From: JAAYCB01 sp012744395
Lineage (GTDB): Bacteria; Planctomycetota; Planctomycetia; Pirellulales; Thermoguttaceae
Length of the DNA: 20,142 bases
Assembly (NCBI GenBank): GCA_028703175.1
Contig: JAQVNJ010000116.1
Span: forward strand, 1 to 20,142
Direction of reading: 5' to 3'
Each line of letters begins with the position of its first letter. Position 1 is the stretch's first letter. This document shows positions 6,651 through 15,173 of the stretch, one piece after another. The notes under the pieces were generated by a model, which saw nothing but the letters and a program-made list of their open reading frames with translations, was not told where the DNA came from and made no database searches. The translations under genes were made by a program, and so were the position numbers.

Positions 6651-8735
6651 TCAATCGTCGCCGGACTCATCCGCGGCGCCCTGGCCGAGCAGGTAGTTGG
6701 CGATCCGGTCGGGAGTCGCCGCGAACTTGCGGCCGCGGAGAATCGCCTGGATTCGCTCAAGCGGCGCGTTGCCGGCCGCCCAGACGAAATCCAGCGCATT
6801 CAGAGCAGCGAGGACTTCGTGTTCCCCCGGGCCGTCCAGTTCCGAAGCCAGCCGCTCCAGCGCGGTCTCGCCCTCGCCCAGGTAGGTCAATGCCTCGGCG
6901 GCGACGATGCGAATATCACCCGAATCGTCCCCCAGCAGGGCCAGCAGCTTCGCCTTGGCCGGGGCAGCCCGCTGTTGAAGCACCAGGCAGCCGACCGCCC
7001 CCCAATACCGGAGGATCGGATGCGGGTCATCCATCGCGGCCAGCAGTTCCGGCAGCACGGCCACGTCGCGTGAAGATGCCTTGTCCGCGAGGTCCACGAT
7101 CCGCTCGATCGGGTAGGCGTCCGACTGGGCGTACTCGTAGATCGTCTTCTCGCCGGCCAGGCGGCCGAACATGCCCTCGGGAATGAAGCCGGTGTCGCGC
7201 GTGGCGATGATTTCAGCGCGGAGCGCGCCGCGCCGCGCGGCCAACCGCGCCGCCTGCCGAGGGTCGTCCGCCAGGTTGCGAATCTCGAACGGATCGGCGG
7301 CCACGTCATACAGCTCCTCCGGCGGCTTCGGCCCCCAGTAGCGGGCTTGGACCGGATTGCACCTGCCCGCTGCGAACGATGCATGCCACGAGCGCATGCT
7401 GGGCAGAACCTGGAAAGGATACGCATAGTGCTGGCCCCAAGGCCTGTGGGGGCTGTAGTTGCGGATGTAGCGGAACTGCCGGTCGCGAATCGCCCGCGCG
7501 GTGTCATTGCGTTCATCCATCCGGCCGCGGTAGAGGAATACGTGCTCGCGCGGCGCGGTCACTTGCTCGCCAAGGAACGCGCGGCCTTCGTAGTTGTCGG
7601 GAATCGCCGCGCCGCCGAGGCTCAAGAGCGTGGCGGGGAAATCGACGAAACTGACCAACCGGTCCACCCACGCTCCCGGCGGAGCCGGCGCCAAGTGCGC
7701 CCACCTGGCGGGAAAGCGGATCACCAGCGGCACGCGCGTCCCCGAGTCGTGGAGGTTTCGTTTGCCGCGCGGCAGCGCTCCGCCGTGGTCCGAGTAATAG
7801 AAGACGATCGTCTCGCCGGCCAGCCCGGCTTTCTCCAAGTCGGCCAGCAGCCGGCCGACTTGCTCGTCGAGCCGCGTCATCTGGTCGTAGTAATTGGCCC
7901 AGTCCAGGCGGATTTCCGGCGTGTCCGGATGGTACGGCGGAAGAACGATTCTTTCCGGCGGCACGCGGTAAGCGCCCGGGTCCTTTCCCGCCTGGGGCGC
8001 GACCTGGCTTTCGTGGCTGGTGGTCAGGTTGAAGACGGCGAAGAACGGCTGGCCAGTCCGGCGATGTTTGTAGTGGGCCTTGGGGCTGCTCTCGTCCCAG
8101 GGCTGGCCGGCATTGGCCAGATTGTAGTCGGTCTTCGAGTTGTTCGTGCAGTAGTAGCCCGCCTCGCGGAGGCAAACCGGATAGAGCGGGAACGTCTCGG
8201 GAATTCGCACCCGGCTGCGGTGATGCTGCACGCCCAGCGACGAGGCATACATGCCGGTGATCAGCGTCGTGCGCGCCGCCGAGCAGACCGGCGCGTTGGC
8301 GAAGGCGTGGCGGTAGCGAACCCCCTCGGCGGCCAGCCGGTCCAGGTTCGGCGTGTGGGCCAACGGATCGCCATAGCAGCCCACGTAGGGGCTGTTGTCC
8401 TCGCTGGTGATCCAGAGGATGTTCGGTTGATCCGGCGAGCGGGCGAGGCTTTTCGCGGACCGGTAGACAATCCGGCTGTCCTCATTCTTGCCGCCGCGCG
8501 GCGGCTTGACCCATTCGCGACCGGTTCCGCCATGAACGGTCACCGGATCGCCCGGCAGCCCGACTGCCGGGGCCTGGCCGATTGTCAGAAAGGGGATTTC
8601 CAGGCTGCCTCGATTGCGATCGTCTCCCGTCTTCGCGACGTGGGTCTCGCGTGCCGATGCATTGCGGGCGATTGCGGCAATCGTTGCGAGGGCGGTTACG
8701 GCGGCGACGATTTTGAAGCGGTACGTGCGGGTCAT
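6651..8735 (-). CDS. Exported Cys-type sulfatase with a beta-helix N-terminal stub and HEAT-like tail
   Basis: The 694-residue protein starts at ATG 8735, with GGGAG shortly upstream. Residues 1-28 are a signal peptide (KIVAAVTALATIAAIARNAS). Residues about 31-93 resemble the first strands of right-handed beta-helix proteins: THVAKTGDD, PFLTIGQA, LPGDPVTVHGG, GREWVKPPRGG, SRIVYRS. The sulfatase domain starts at PNILWITSEDNSPYVGCYGD (104 on). CSAARTTLITG holds C151 in the C-x-A-x-R context that sulfatase-maturing enzymes convert to formylglycine. Later landmarks are ANYYDQMTRLDEQVGRLLADL and FYYSDHGG with metal-binding D and H. The last roughly 130 residues are helical HEAT-like repeats (GDIRIVAAEALTYLG), common in planctomycete sulfatases. 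The enzyme should remove sulfate esters from polysaccharides in the periplasm or outside. It follows the ceramidase-like gene by 70 bp and may be cotranscribed with it. The N-terminal stub is unusual (see findings). Confidence 0.9.
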   Translation of the reverse strand: MTRTYRFKIVAAVTALATIAAIARNASARETHVAKTGDDRNRGSLEIPFLTIGQAPAVGLPGDPVTVHGGTGREWVKPPRGGKNEDSRIVYRSAKSLARSPDQPNILWITSEDNSPYVGCYGDPLAHTPNLDRLAAEGVRYRHAFANAPVCSAARTTLITGMYASSLGVQHHRSRVRIPETFPLYPVCLREAGYYCTNNSKTDYNLANAGQPWDESSPKAHYKHRRTGQPFFAVFNLTTSHESQVAPQAGKDPGAYRVPPERIVLPPYHPDTPEIRLDWANYYDQMTRLDEQVGRLLADLEKAGLAGETIVFYYSDHGGALPRGKRNLHDSGTRVPLVIRFPARWAHLAPAPPGAWVDRLVSFVDFPATLLSLGGAAIPDNYEGRAFLGEQVTAPREHVFLYRGRMDERNDTARAIRDRQFRYIRNYSPHRPWGQHYAYPFQVLPSMRSWHASFAAGRCNPVQARYWGPKPPEELYDVAADPFEIRNLADDPRQAARLAARRGALRAEIIATRDTGFIPEGMFGRLAGEKTIYEYAQSDAYPIERIVDLADKASSRDVAVLPELLAAMDDPHPILRYWGAVGCLVLQQRAAPAKAKLLALLGDDSGDIRIVAAEALTYLGEGETALERLASELDGPGEHEVLAALNALDFVWAAGNAPLERIQAILRGRKFAATPDRIANYLLGQGAADESGDD

Positions 8736-8805
8736 GGGGTCTGTCTCCCTCGCTGTTCCTGCCCGATGGGGTCTTGGCTTCGCGATCGTGGTCTGATCGC
8801 CTCGT

Positions 8806-10425
8806 TCATTTCTCCGCCCAGAGCGACTCGATCAATTCCAGAGTCCCCTCGACCAGTTCGCGGCCGCCCTGCGGTCCGAAAACGATGCTCTCGGGCACGG
8901 CGCCGTAGGCGCCGCCGGCCACGGAGCGTTCGGTGGGGAGGTATCGGTAGTGCCCGGCGGCAGTCTGGACGGTGAAGGTCTGCACCGCCTTGCTGCGGGC
9001 CTTGATCTGGATGCCGAAATCCAAGTAGGGCGCAAGCGGAAATGTGGCGATCGCCATCTCGCCGATGCGGACCGCGTGAACCTCCACGGGCACTGTCGGC
9101 TCGGACTTTCGGAGCTCGAACTCTCGCAGCACCCGGGCGGCCCTGGCCAAGCTCCAATACACTCCGCTGATCTTCTCAAACCACTTCGGCCGCTCGCGAA
9201 TCCTGGGATTCTCCTCGATTTCCTGCCACATCTTGCGGTATTCCCCGAGCAGCCGCTCGAAATCCCGCCGTCTACTCTCCACCTCCCCTTCCGCCAGGCC
9301 TTGCCGGCTCAACTGGATCTGCTCCACACGATGCACGAACGTCGGGTTCCACCCGATCTGATCATGCATATAGGGGAGGACGGAGGTGACGGCATCGGCA
9401 ATCCGCACAGCGATCTCCTCCCGGCGAGTCCTCCCGGTGATCTTCTCCATCCGCTGCTCGGCCCGGCGGTCGACGAGAGCCATCGGCCACTGTTCGGCGG
9501 AGGCGGCGACCTGCTGCAAGACGTAAAGCGACTCGCCCAACCGCCTGCGCAGCTCACGGCGCGTTTCGTGCCAGAAGTCGGCGGTAATCCGCGAGCCCAT
9601 CCCCCACGCCGCGCAGGGAACGTTGACCACCACGCCGGTCAACTCGCCGCCGGCGTCATAGGTATAGAGCAGTCCGACCGAATGGTCTTCGTAGCCTTCA
9701 ATGTGGCTGAAGTCGGGCCGGTCCAGGCTGCCGAACTGCCGGGATCGCCCGTCGCGGTATGCAACCAGGCGGTTGTGCGACACGACGGCGTGCCCAAGAC
9801 CGAAGCTCACGCCGCCGGGCTTGCGGCTGTTCCACGCATCGCCAATCGCGGCTGCGATTCGCGGAGCGGCGAATTCGAGAAACCCCACCGGCGACATCGT
9901 CTGCTCATCTGGCGCGACGCCGTAATACGACCATTCGGCAGGCACATCCAGCCCGTATTCGGCGAGCTCCGCCGCCAGCTCCGGATCGGTTCGCACGCAC
10001 GGGGCGCCGTGGTTGTGCATCGCATTGAGCACGATCTTCTCCACGTCGATTTGCGGCTGCGACGTGGCCACCAGGTGCCGCACGCGGTCGCGGAGCTCGT
10101 TTCGGATGATCGCCAGGTCGCAACCGACCATGATGAGCACGTCACCCGAGCCGTCATCGGCCACGGACTCAAGAACGAGCACCGTGGCCATGATCGGATC
10201 CATGACCCCTTCCGACACCCGCAACGAAGACCCCGCCGCGATGTGAACTGGACCATCGGGGGTCAAGTCCGTCATGGCCCATCCCACGCGCAGCGGACCG
10301 GCTTGTTCCTCGTGGGCACTCGCCAGCGCCGCACGCGAGGCAAAGCTCGCCACGAGAAGCAACATCAGGATGCGGACCCCGCATCCGCGTACAAGAGCGG
10401 CTTTCGTGATCCTCCGACATCTCAT
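8806..10425 (-). CDS. Neutral/alkaline ceramidase N-terminal-like protein, exported
   Basis: The 539-residue protein starts at ATG 10425, supported by GGAGG upstream (GGAGGACATCGCG before ATG) and by a signal peptide immediately following (RILMLLLVASFASRAALASA). An in-frame ATG 39 codons further upstream lacks such support. The mature start LRVGWAMTDLTPDGPV matches the opening of neutral ceramidase-like domains (VGxAxxDITP), and VLNAMHNHGAP gives H137 and H139, equivalent to the zinc-binding HxH of the family. The nucleophile motif of true neutral ceramidases (GDVSPN-like Ser) is not visible, so hydrolysis of ceramide is doubtful; planctomycetes carry many such paralogues of unknown substrate. 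Length is shorter than the usual 650-700 residues, consistent with no separate C-terminal immunoglobulin-like domain. It precedes the sulfatase by 70 bp on the same strand. Alternative: a non-enzymatic or differently specific hydrolase. Confidence 0.8.
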   Translation of the reverse strand: MRCRRITKAALVRGCGVRILMLLLVASFASRAALASAHEEQAGPLRVGWAMTDLTPDGPVHIAAGSSLRVSEGVMDPIMATVLVLESVADDGSGDVLIMVGCDLAIIRNELRDRVRHLVATSQPQIDVEKIVLNAMHNHGAPCVRTDPELAAELAEYGLDVPAEWSYYGVAPDEQTMSPVGFLEFAAPRIAAAIGDAWNSRKPGGVSFGLGHAVVSHNRLVAYRDGRSRQFGSLDRPDFSHIEGYEDHSVGLLYTYDAGGELTGVVVNVPCAAWGMGSRITADFWHETRRELRRRLGESLYVLQQVAASAEQWPMALVDRRAEQRMEKITGRTRREEIAVRIADAVTSVLPYMHDQIGWNPTFVHRVEQIQLSRQGLAEGEVESRRRDFERLLGEYRKMWQEIEENPRIRERPKWFEKISGVYWSLARAARVLREFELRKSEPTVPVEVHAVRIGEMAIATFPLAPYLDFGIQIKARSKAVQTFTVQTAAGHYRYLPTERSVAGGAYGAVPESIVFGPQGGRELVEGTLELIESLWAEK

Positions 10426-10767
10426 CGCGATGTCCTCCGATTGCTCAAGAACGAGCGTGTTGGACTTGCGCAACGCATGGAAGCTCGTTCCGACCGGTTG
10501 CATTCGGTCCGACCCGGCAGTTCCTCGCTCGACGCAGCTCATAGGTTACAGCCTAACGGCACCATGTAACAGGCTTGCTTCTGGGTTCCCAAGCTTCCGC
10601 TTGGCGACCTCCGTTCGGCCTCCTGTTCCCACTCCAAACCGTTCGCCGCATGGCCTGCCGCACAAGGCGATGGCCCCCCGCGAGAGTGGTGAAATTGCAT
10701 AACCTGCCCGTTTCCCGTAGTCTGAAGTCCTCTTGAATTCTGAAACCGTCTGAAGAGGGCTCAAGTC
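10426..10767. other. Divergent intergenic region, ceramidase-like / beta-propeller genes
   Basis: This holds the upstream regions of two divergent genes. A hairpin CCAAGC-TTCC-GCTTGG lies at 10589-10604. A weak promoter-like pair for the plus gene, TTGCAT at 10695-10700 and TAGTCT at 10718-10723 with 17 bases between, is recorded without confidence. AACGAGC and GCTCGTT flank 10448-10496. No short gene is supported, although a minus frame (from 10764) remains open. Confidence 0.4.
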
Positions 10768-12045
10768 ATGCGGTCTTTGTTGGCGTTCGGTGCAACGGCT
10801 TTCGGACTGGTTGTCATCCTGGCCGGCGAGGCACTATCTGGCCAGCCGGTCGCGTTTCGCGGCGACTGGACGGGCAGGTCCGAGGCGGCCAACCTGCCCA
10901 CCACGTGGAACGAAACGACCAATCTGGTCTGGAAGTCGGCGCTGCCCGGCCCGGGGAGTTCCATTCCGATTGTTGTCAACGGCCGGATCTATCTCACCTG
11001 CTACACCGGGTACGCCGAGTCGATCGAGGAGCCGGGCGAGACGGCCGACCTCGTGCGCCACGTGGTCTGCCTGGACCGTACGTCGGGCAAGATCCTCTGG
11101 CAGAAGTCCTTCAAGGCCCGCATGCCCGAGTCCGAATACCGCGGGAGCAACAACACGCGGCATGGCTACACGTCGAGCACGCCGACCAGCGACGGCCGGT
11201 TCCTTTATGTCTTCTTCGGCGCCTCGGGGGTCTTCTGCCTCGACCTGGAGGGCAACCAGGTCTGGCATGCGGACGTCGGCTCGGGCATCCACGGCTGGGG
11301 TTCGGCCACCTCGCCGCTACTCTACCGCGACCTGGTGATCGTCAACGCCAGCATCGAGTCGAAGTCGCTCGTCGGGCTGGACAAGAAGACGGGCGAAGAG
11401 GTCTGGCGGGCAGGCGGCATTTCCAGTTGCTGGGCCTCGCCGGTGCTCGTCGATGCCGAGGGGGGCAAGCAGGAGATCGTGCTCAACGTGCCGAACACCC
11501 TGACCGGCTACGATCCGCGGACCGGCGAAAAGCTCTGGTACTGCGAAGGCATCCCGGACGGCTATCTCTGCCCCTCGGTGATCGGCGAAGGAGACGTGGC
11601 CTACGCGATCGGCGCGCGGAAGAATTCGGCAATGGCCGTCCGGACCGGCGGGCGAGGCGATGTGACCGAAAGCCACGTCCTCTGGCGAACGAACAAGGGT
11701 TCGAACGTCTCCTCGCCGGTTTACGTGGACGGCCACCTCTACTGGTTCCACGAATCGCGCGGGACGGCGATTTGCGTTGACGCCAAGACCGGCGAAGTGG
11801 TCTTTGAAGAGCGCTTGGAACCGCGGGCCGGCCTGATCTACGCCTCGGTTCTCGCGGCCGATGGAAAGCTCTACGCGCTCTCCCAGAACCGCGGAACCTA
11901 CGTCCTCGCGGCCAGGCCCGAGTTCCAGCAGTTGGCCGTCAACGTCTTCGCCGACGACAACAGCCGGGCCAACGCCAGCCCCGTCGTCTCGGAGGGGCAG
12001 ATTCTGCTCCGCACCGACAAAGCGCTGTATTGCCTGGGCCAGTGA
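10768..12045 (+). CDS. Exported PQQ-like (BamB-type) beta-propeller protein
   Basis: The 425-residue protein starts at ATG 10768, with GAGGG at 10755-10759 eight bases upstream, and opens with a signal peptide (LLAFGATAFGLVVILAGEAL). The rest is a run of propeller blades with the typical pattern of a Trp/Gly motif closing each blade: SGKILWQKSF, GNQVWHADVG, TGEEVWRAGG, TGEKLWYCEG, TGEVVFEERL, plus alternating LYVFFG and LVIVNAS strands. Such PQQ_2/BamB-like proteins are abundant in planctomycetes. The fold is often a scaffold and need not bind PQQ; no dehydrogenase catalytic residues are recognised, so I would not call it an enzyme. It starts on the plus strand opposite the ceramidase-like gene and ends facing the ABC permease, so it is likely monocistronic. 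Confidence 0.85.
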   Translation: MRSLLAFGATAFGLVVILAGEALSGQPVAFRGDWTGRSEAANLPTTWNETTNLVWKSALPGPGSSIPIVVNGRIYLTCYTGYAESIEEPGETADLVRHVVCLDRTSGKILWQKSFKARMPESEYRGSNNTRHGYTSSTPTSDGRFLYVFFGASGVFCLDLEGNQVWHADVGSGIHGWGSATSPLLYRDLVIVNASIESKSLVGLDKKTGEEVWRAGGISSCWASPVLVDAEGGKQEIVLNVPNTLTGYDPRTGEKLWYCEGIPDGYLCPSVIGEGDVAYAIGARKNSAMAVRTGGRGDVTESHVLWRTNKGSNVSSPVYVDGHLYWFHESRGTAICVDAKTGEVVFEERLEPRAGLIYASVLAADGKLYALSQNRGTYVLAARPEFQQLAVNVFADDNSRANASPVVSEGQILLRTDKALYCLGQ

Positions 12046-12052
12046 TCGGGGT

Positions 12053-12163
12053 GTCGCCAAGGGGCCGCCCGGTTGTCAGGCGGCGGTAATCGGACGGCAG
12101 CCTACGTCGTACGCGACAGTCACCAGTCGCCAAGGGGCCGCCCGGTTGTCAGGCGGCGGTAAT
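12053..12163. repeat. Two identical 38-bp direct repeats with an internal hairpin
   Basis: Bases 12053-12090 and 12126-12163 are the same 38-base sequence, beginning GTCGCCAAGGGGCCGCC and ending GGCGGCGGTAAT, without a mismatch. They start 73 bp apart. Each copy can pair CCGCC with GGCGG around a 9-base loop. The 35 bases between contain a CGTACG palindrome and differ from flanking DNA. They occupy the gap between convergent genes (stops at 12045 and 12198), where duplicated terminators or a small repeat element are both plausible. Confidence 0.85.
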
Positions 12164-12197
12164 GGATCCGGCCGAAAACCGGCTTCTCCGCCGCCAA

Positions 12198-15173
12198 CTA
12201 CATCGTCCCTCGTCCCGCTTGCAGCAGTCGGAGAGGCTCGGTCCGCCCGGTGGCAAGGGCCGGCCAGACAGCGGCTGCAAGACAGAGAATGAGCGTGGCC
12301 GAAATCCCCAGGGCGAGGCGGCCCCAAGGGACGATGAACGGAGCCTTCATGCCGCTGAAGAAACTCCCTCCGTATTGGGCCATCCCGGCCCCGCACCATC
12401 CGGCGGTCAGCCCGAAAGCCAGGCTCAACAGGCAGGCGGCGACCCCAATCAGGATCGCCTCGGCCAGGACCAGGCGAACCAGGGCCCCGCGGGTCATGCC
12501 TTGCGAGCGGAGAACGCCCATCTCCCAGCGGCGCATCCGGGTGGAGGTCACAATCGTGTTGACAACCGCCAGCGATGCGACGGCCAGGGTGACCAGCGGC
12601 AACTGGCTCATGCCCCAAATCACCGCATCGGCCCGCTGGTTGATGCTCGCCCGCAATGCCTTGGCAGCGGTCACGCGTGCGCTTGGCCTGTGGGCGGTCA
12701 CCTCGCCGTGGTCCGGCGAACGATACGTCTCACCCGCGTGCCGATCGGCGAGGGACTGCATCGCTGCCTCGATGTCCGCCAGCGGCACGCTGGAGTCCAC
12801 GTTGAACCAGCAGAACTCGATTCCCCGGAGTTGGAAATCGCCGCGGACGTTCTGGTCGGAGGCGAAGACGATGCCGGCGGTGCGGGTCTGGTGTCGGCGG
12901 ACGCCCGAGAACTTCGTGAACCAGTGCCAGCCAGGCAGGTCGACGATCCCCGCGACCCGGTAAGCCACACGGCGGTCCGCTGCTTGCGGCGGCACGAGTT
13001 GCAGGGGATCGCCAAGGCGCAGATTCATCGCCCTGGCGAGGTCTTCCGCAATCAGGCAGCCGCGGCCGGCGGCCAGCGCGGCGATGGCGTTGCTGGCGTC
13101 GCCTTCCAGAAACTCGAGATCGAGGAACGGCCGGTCGCCCCCAAAGGCATCGCGGGGGTCCACGCCGATGATGATCACGTTGTCGTGTTGGAGCAGTGGA
13201 GTCGGCGCGAAATCCGCCAGTTTCGGCTGTTCAACCGCCAACGGCATGCACGCGGAGGACTTGACCCCGCCAATCGCCCGCAGGTCCGCCAACTCCGCTT
13301 CGTCCAGACCGACGGGCTGGAAGGCGACGAGCGCGTCGGGAAGCCACTCGCCGGGGAAGTAGGGTTGCAGCATCGAGTAACCCCAGGTCTGCGTGGAGAT
13401 ATAGAGCGCCAGTCCCACGCACAAGGCGACCGTCGTGCCGATCGTTCGCCAGAGGTTGGCCGAGAGCTGTGTCGCGGCCAACGGGAAATCGAGGCCCAAC
13501 ACGGCCGCGACGGCATGGCCGAAACACTTCTCGGCCAACAGCACGGCCGCCGGAGCAAGCAGCAGGAAGCCGGCCACCATGGCCGGATAGCCGACCGCCC
13601 AATAGACCCAGGATCGCGATTCAAGGGGGACCTGGAGGACGAAGACGGCGATCGGATTGATCGCAATCAGAAGCAGCCCGCCGGCCGCGGCGATCAGCGC
13701 CGCGTGTCCATGAGGCCAAGGACGCGGGGAGACCATGGCCTCCAGCGGTCGGACGCGGGCGGCCCGCCACGCGGGAAGCACCGCCGCCGCCAGGGAGCCG
13801 CCCAGGGCACTCAGGCCGGTCAGCGCCACGCACCAGGCGCCCAGCGCCACGCCGGTGGGAAACAGGTCCGGTTGGGCCCAGCGGGCCACTTCGAGCAGCC
13901 CGAAGCCGGCCAGCAACCCGCCGCCCCAGCCGATCAGGGCCAGCAACAGGCTCTCGGCGAACACGAGCACCACCACCTGGCTCCTTGTCAACCCGACAGC
14001 GCGGAGCACGGCCAGTTCCCGGGTCCGCTCGCTGACACCCATCGAAAGCGTGGTGAAGATGATGAACAGGGCGGCCAAGAGGGCCATTCCGGTGGCCGAA
14101 TAGGCTTGCGCCCTCTTGCCCGAGACGCTTCGGTCCCGGCTCATACCCGCCTCGACGGCGGTCAGATCCAGGGCCTTTGCGCCGGGAGCGGCCTTGGCCA
14201 GGCGAGCCTGCCATCGCTGGACGAAGTCGGCCGCAAGGGCATCGTCGCGGAGGGCCAGTTGTACGACGTTCGGCGGTGACTGGTAACCGTTGATTTCATC
14301 GGCAGCCTCGCGGCGGACGTACAGCGCGCTGGACGCCGGTGTTGTGCCGAAAACGCCGGGCAGGCTGGGACGGCCCGCCGCGGCCGCGGCCTGGCCGGGG
14401 CCGCCGCCAGGGCGCTGGCCGAGGTCTGCCGAGTCCTCGGGCGGTCCGCCGGCGCTGCCGCGCATCCCGCGACCGCCGCGCCGCGGGCCTTTTCGGCCGG
14501 CCGGACGATCCCCGCCCGGCGTTCCGCCCGCGGACCGGCCGTCACCTGGACCGCCGAACGCCGGCGACAGGGCGGGCTCGCGGACGATCCCCACCAGGGC
14601 CAAGGTCTTCTGATTCGTCAACGACGTGACCAGCACGCGGCCGCCGACTTCGACGCCGAGACGCTTGGCCTCGCGATCGGTGAGGACCGCCGAGTCCGGG
14701 CCGCTCAACCATTCTCCCTCGATCAATTCGTGGGGCGGTTCTTTTGCGCTGGTGCCCACCAGGACCGGGCCGAGGGGCGGTGCTCCGTGGACCGGCGGGA
14801 GGGAGCCTCCCATCACCTCGGTGCCCGGCTCGATCCGCTCGCCGCCGGAAGGCGGACTGCTCCTGGCAACGGCCACCCGCGACTGGATGATCGGGTTGAC
14901 CTCGGCCACGGCCGGATCGGCCCGGAAATCGTCGATCAGCGATTCGGGAAGGGTCCCACCCATTGCCCGGCCGGGAACGACGATCACGTCGTAGCGGCCC
15001 ATGTAAGTCGAGGCATGCTCGTCAAACTCCGCCACCAGGGCGTCGTAGCCGCTCACGACCCAGACCACCGCGCACGAGGCGGCGATCACGGCGAGCGACG
15101 CAAGGCCCAGCCGCGCTGGGTGGTGGCGGGCTTGAGAGAAGAGCAGAGTTGCCACGGTCCGCAGATTGTTCAC
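12198..15173 (-). CDS. FtsX/MacB-type ABC exporter permease with two FtsX modules
   Basis: This 991-residue inner-membrane permease starts at GTG 15173, and its first four bases (GTGA) overlap the stop of the ATPase gene, so the two should be translationally coupled. A first membrane segment lies at about residues 22-42 (LASLAVIAASCAVVWVV), followed by a large periplasmic domain, an FtsX module at about 358-440 (ALLAALFIIFTTLSMGVSER, TRELAVLRAVGLT), more membrane segments around 450-610, a second periplasmic domain (GCLIAEDLARAMNLRLGDPL), and a C-terminal FtsX module at about 860-985 (RRWEMGVLRSQGMTRGALVR). This double-FtsX layout is typical of DUF214-like exporters of lipids, lipoproteins or peptides; the cargo is unknown. 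Odd: residues about 207-272 (DNA about 14358-14555) are a Gly/Pro/Arg-rich low-complexity insert inside the first periplasmic domain. It ends facing the beta-propeller gene. Confidence 0.88.
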   Translation of the reverse strand: MNNLRTVATLLFSQARHHPARLGLASLAVIAASCAVVWVVSGYDALVAEFDEHASTYMGRYDVIVVPGRAMGGTLPESLIDDFRADPAVAEVNPIIQSRVAVARSSPPSGGERIEPGTEVMGGSLPPVHGAPPLGPVLVGTSAKEPPHELIEGEWLSGPDSAVLTDREAKRLGVEVGGRVLVTSLTNQKTLALVGIVREPALSPAFGGPGDGRSAGGTPGGDRPAGRKGPRRGGRGMRGSAGGPPEDSADLGQRPGGGPGQAAAAAGRPSLPGVFGTTPASSALYVRREAADEINGYQSPPNVVQLALRDDALAADFVQRWQARLAKAAPGAKALDLTAVEAGMSRDRSVSGKRAQAYSATGMALLAALFIIFTTLSMGVSERTRELAVLRAVGLTRSQVVVLVFAESLLLALIGWGGGLLAGFGLLEVARWAQPDLFPTGVALGAWCVALTGLSALGGSLAAAVLPAWRAARVRPLEAMVSPRPWPHGHAALIAAAGGLLLIAINPIAVFVLQVPLESRSWVYWAVGYPAMVAGFLLLAPAAVLLAEKCFGHAVAAVLGLDFPLAATQLSANLWRTIGTTVALCVGLALYISTQTWGYSMLQPYFPGEWLPDALVAFQPVGLDEAELADLRAIGGVKSSACMPLAVEQPKLADFAPTPLLQHDNVIIIGVDPRDAFGGDRPFLDLEFLEGDASNAIAALAAGRGCLIAEDLARAMNLRLGDPLQLVPPQAADRRVAYRVAGIVDLPGWHWFTKFSGVRRHQTRTAGIVFASDQNVRGDFQLRGIEFCWFNVDSSVPLADIEAAMQSLADRHAGETYRSPDHGEVTAHRPSARVTAAKALRASINQRADAVIWGMSQLPLVTLAVASLAVVNTIVTSTRMRRWEMGVLRSQGMTRGALVRLVLAEAILIGVAACLLSLAFGLTAGWCGAGMAQYGGSFFSGMKAPFIVPWGRLALGISATLILCLAAAVWPALATGRTEPLRLLQAGRGTM

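Noticed and set aside
7347..10569. Long plus-strand open frames (542 and 539 codons)
   Set aside because: They lie opposite the sulfatase and ceramidase-like genes, both with clear motifs. The plus translations show no recognisable domain.
12162..14279. 705-codon plus-strand open frame
   Set aside because: It is antisense to the ABC permease; the His/Arg/Gln-rich product is typical of a shadow frame.
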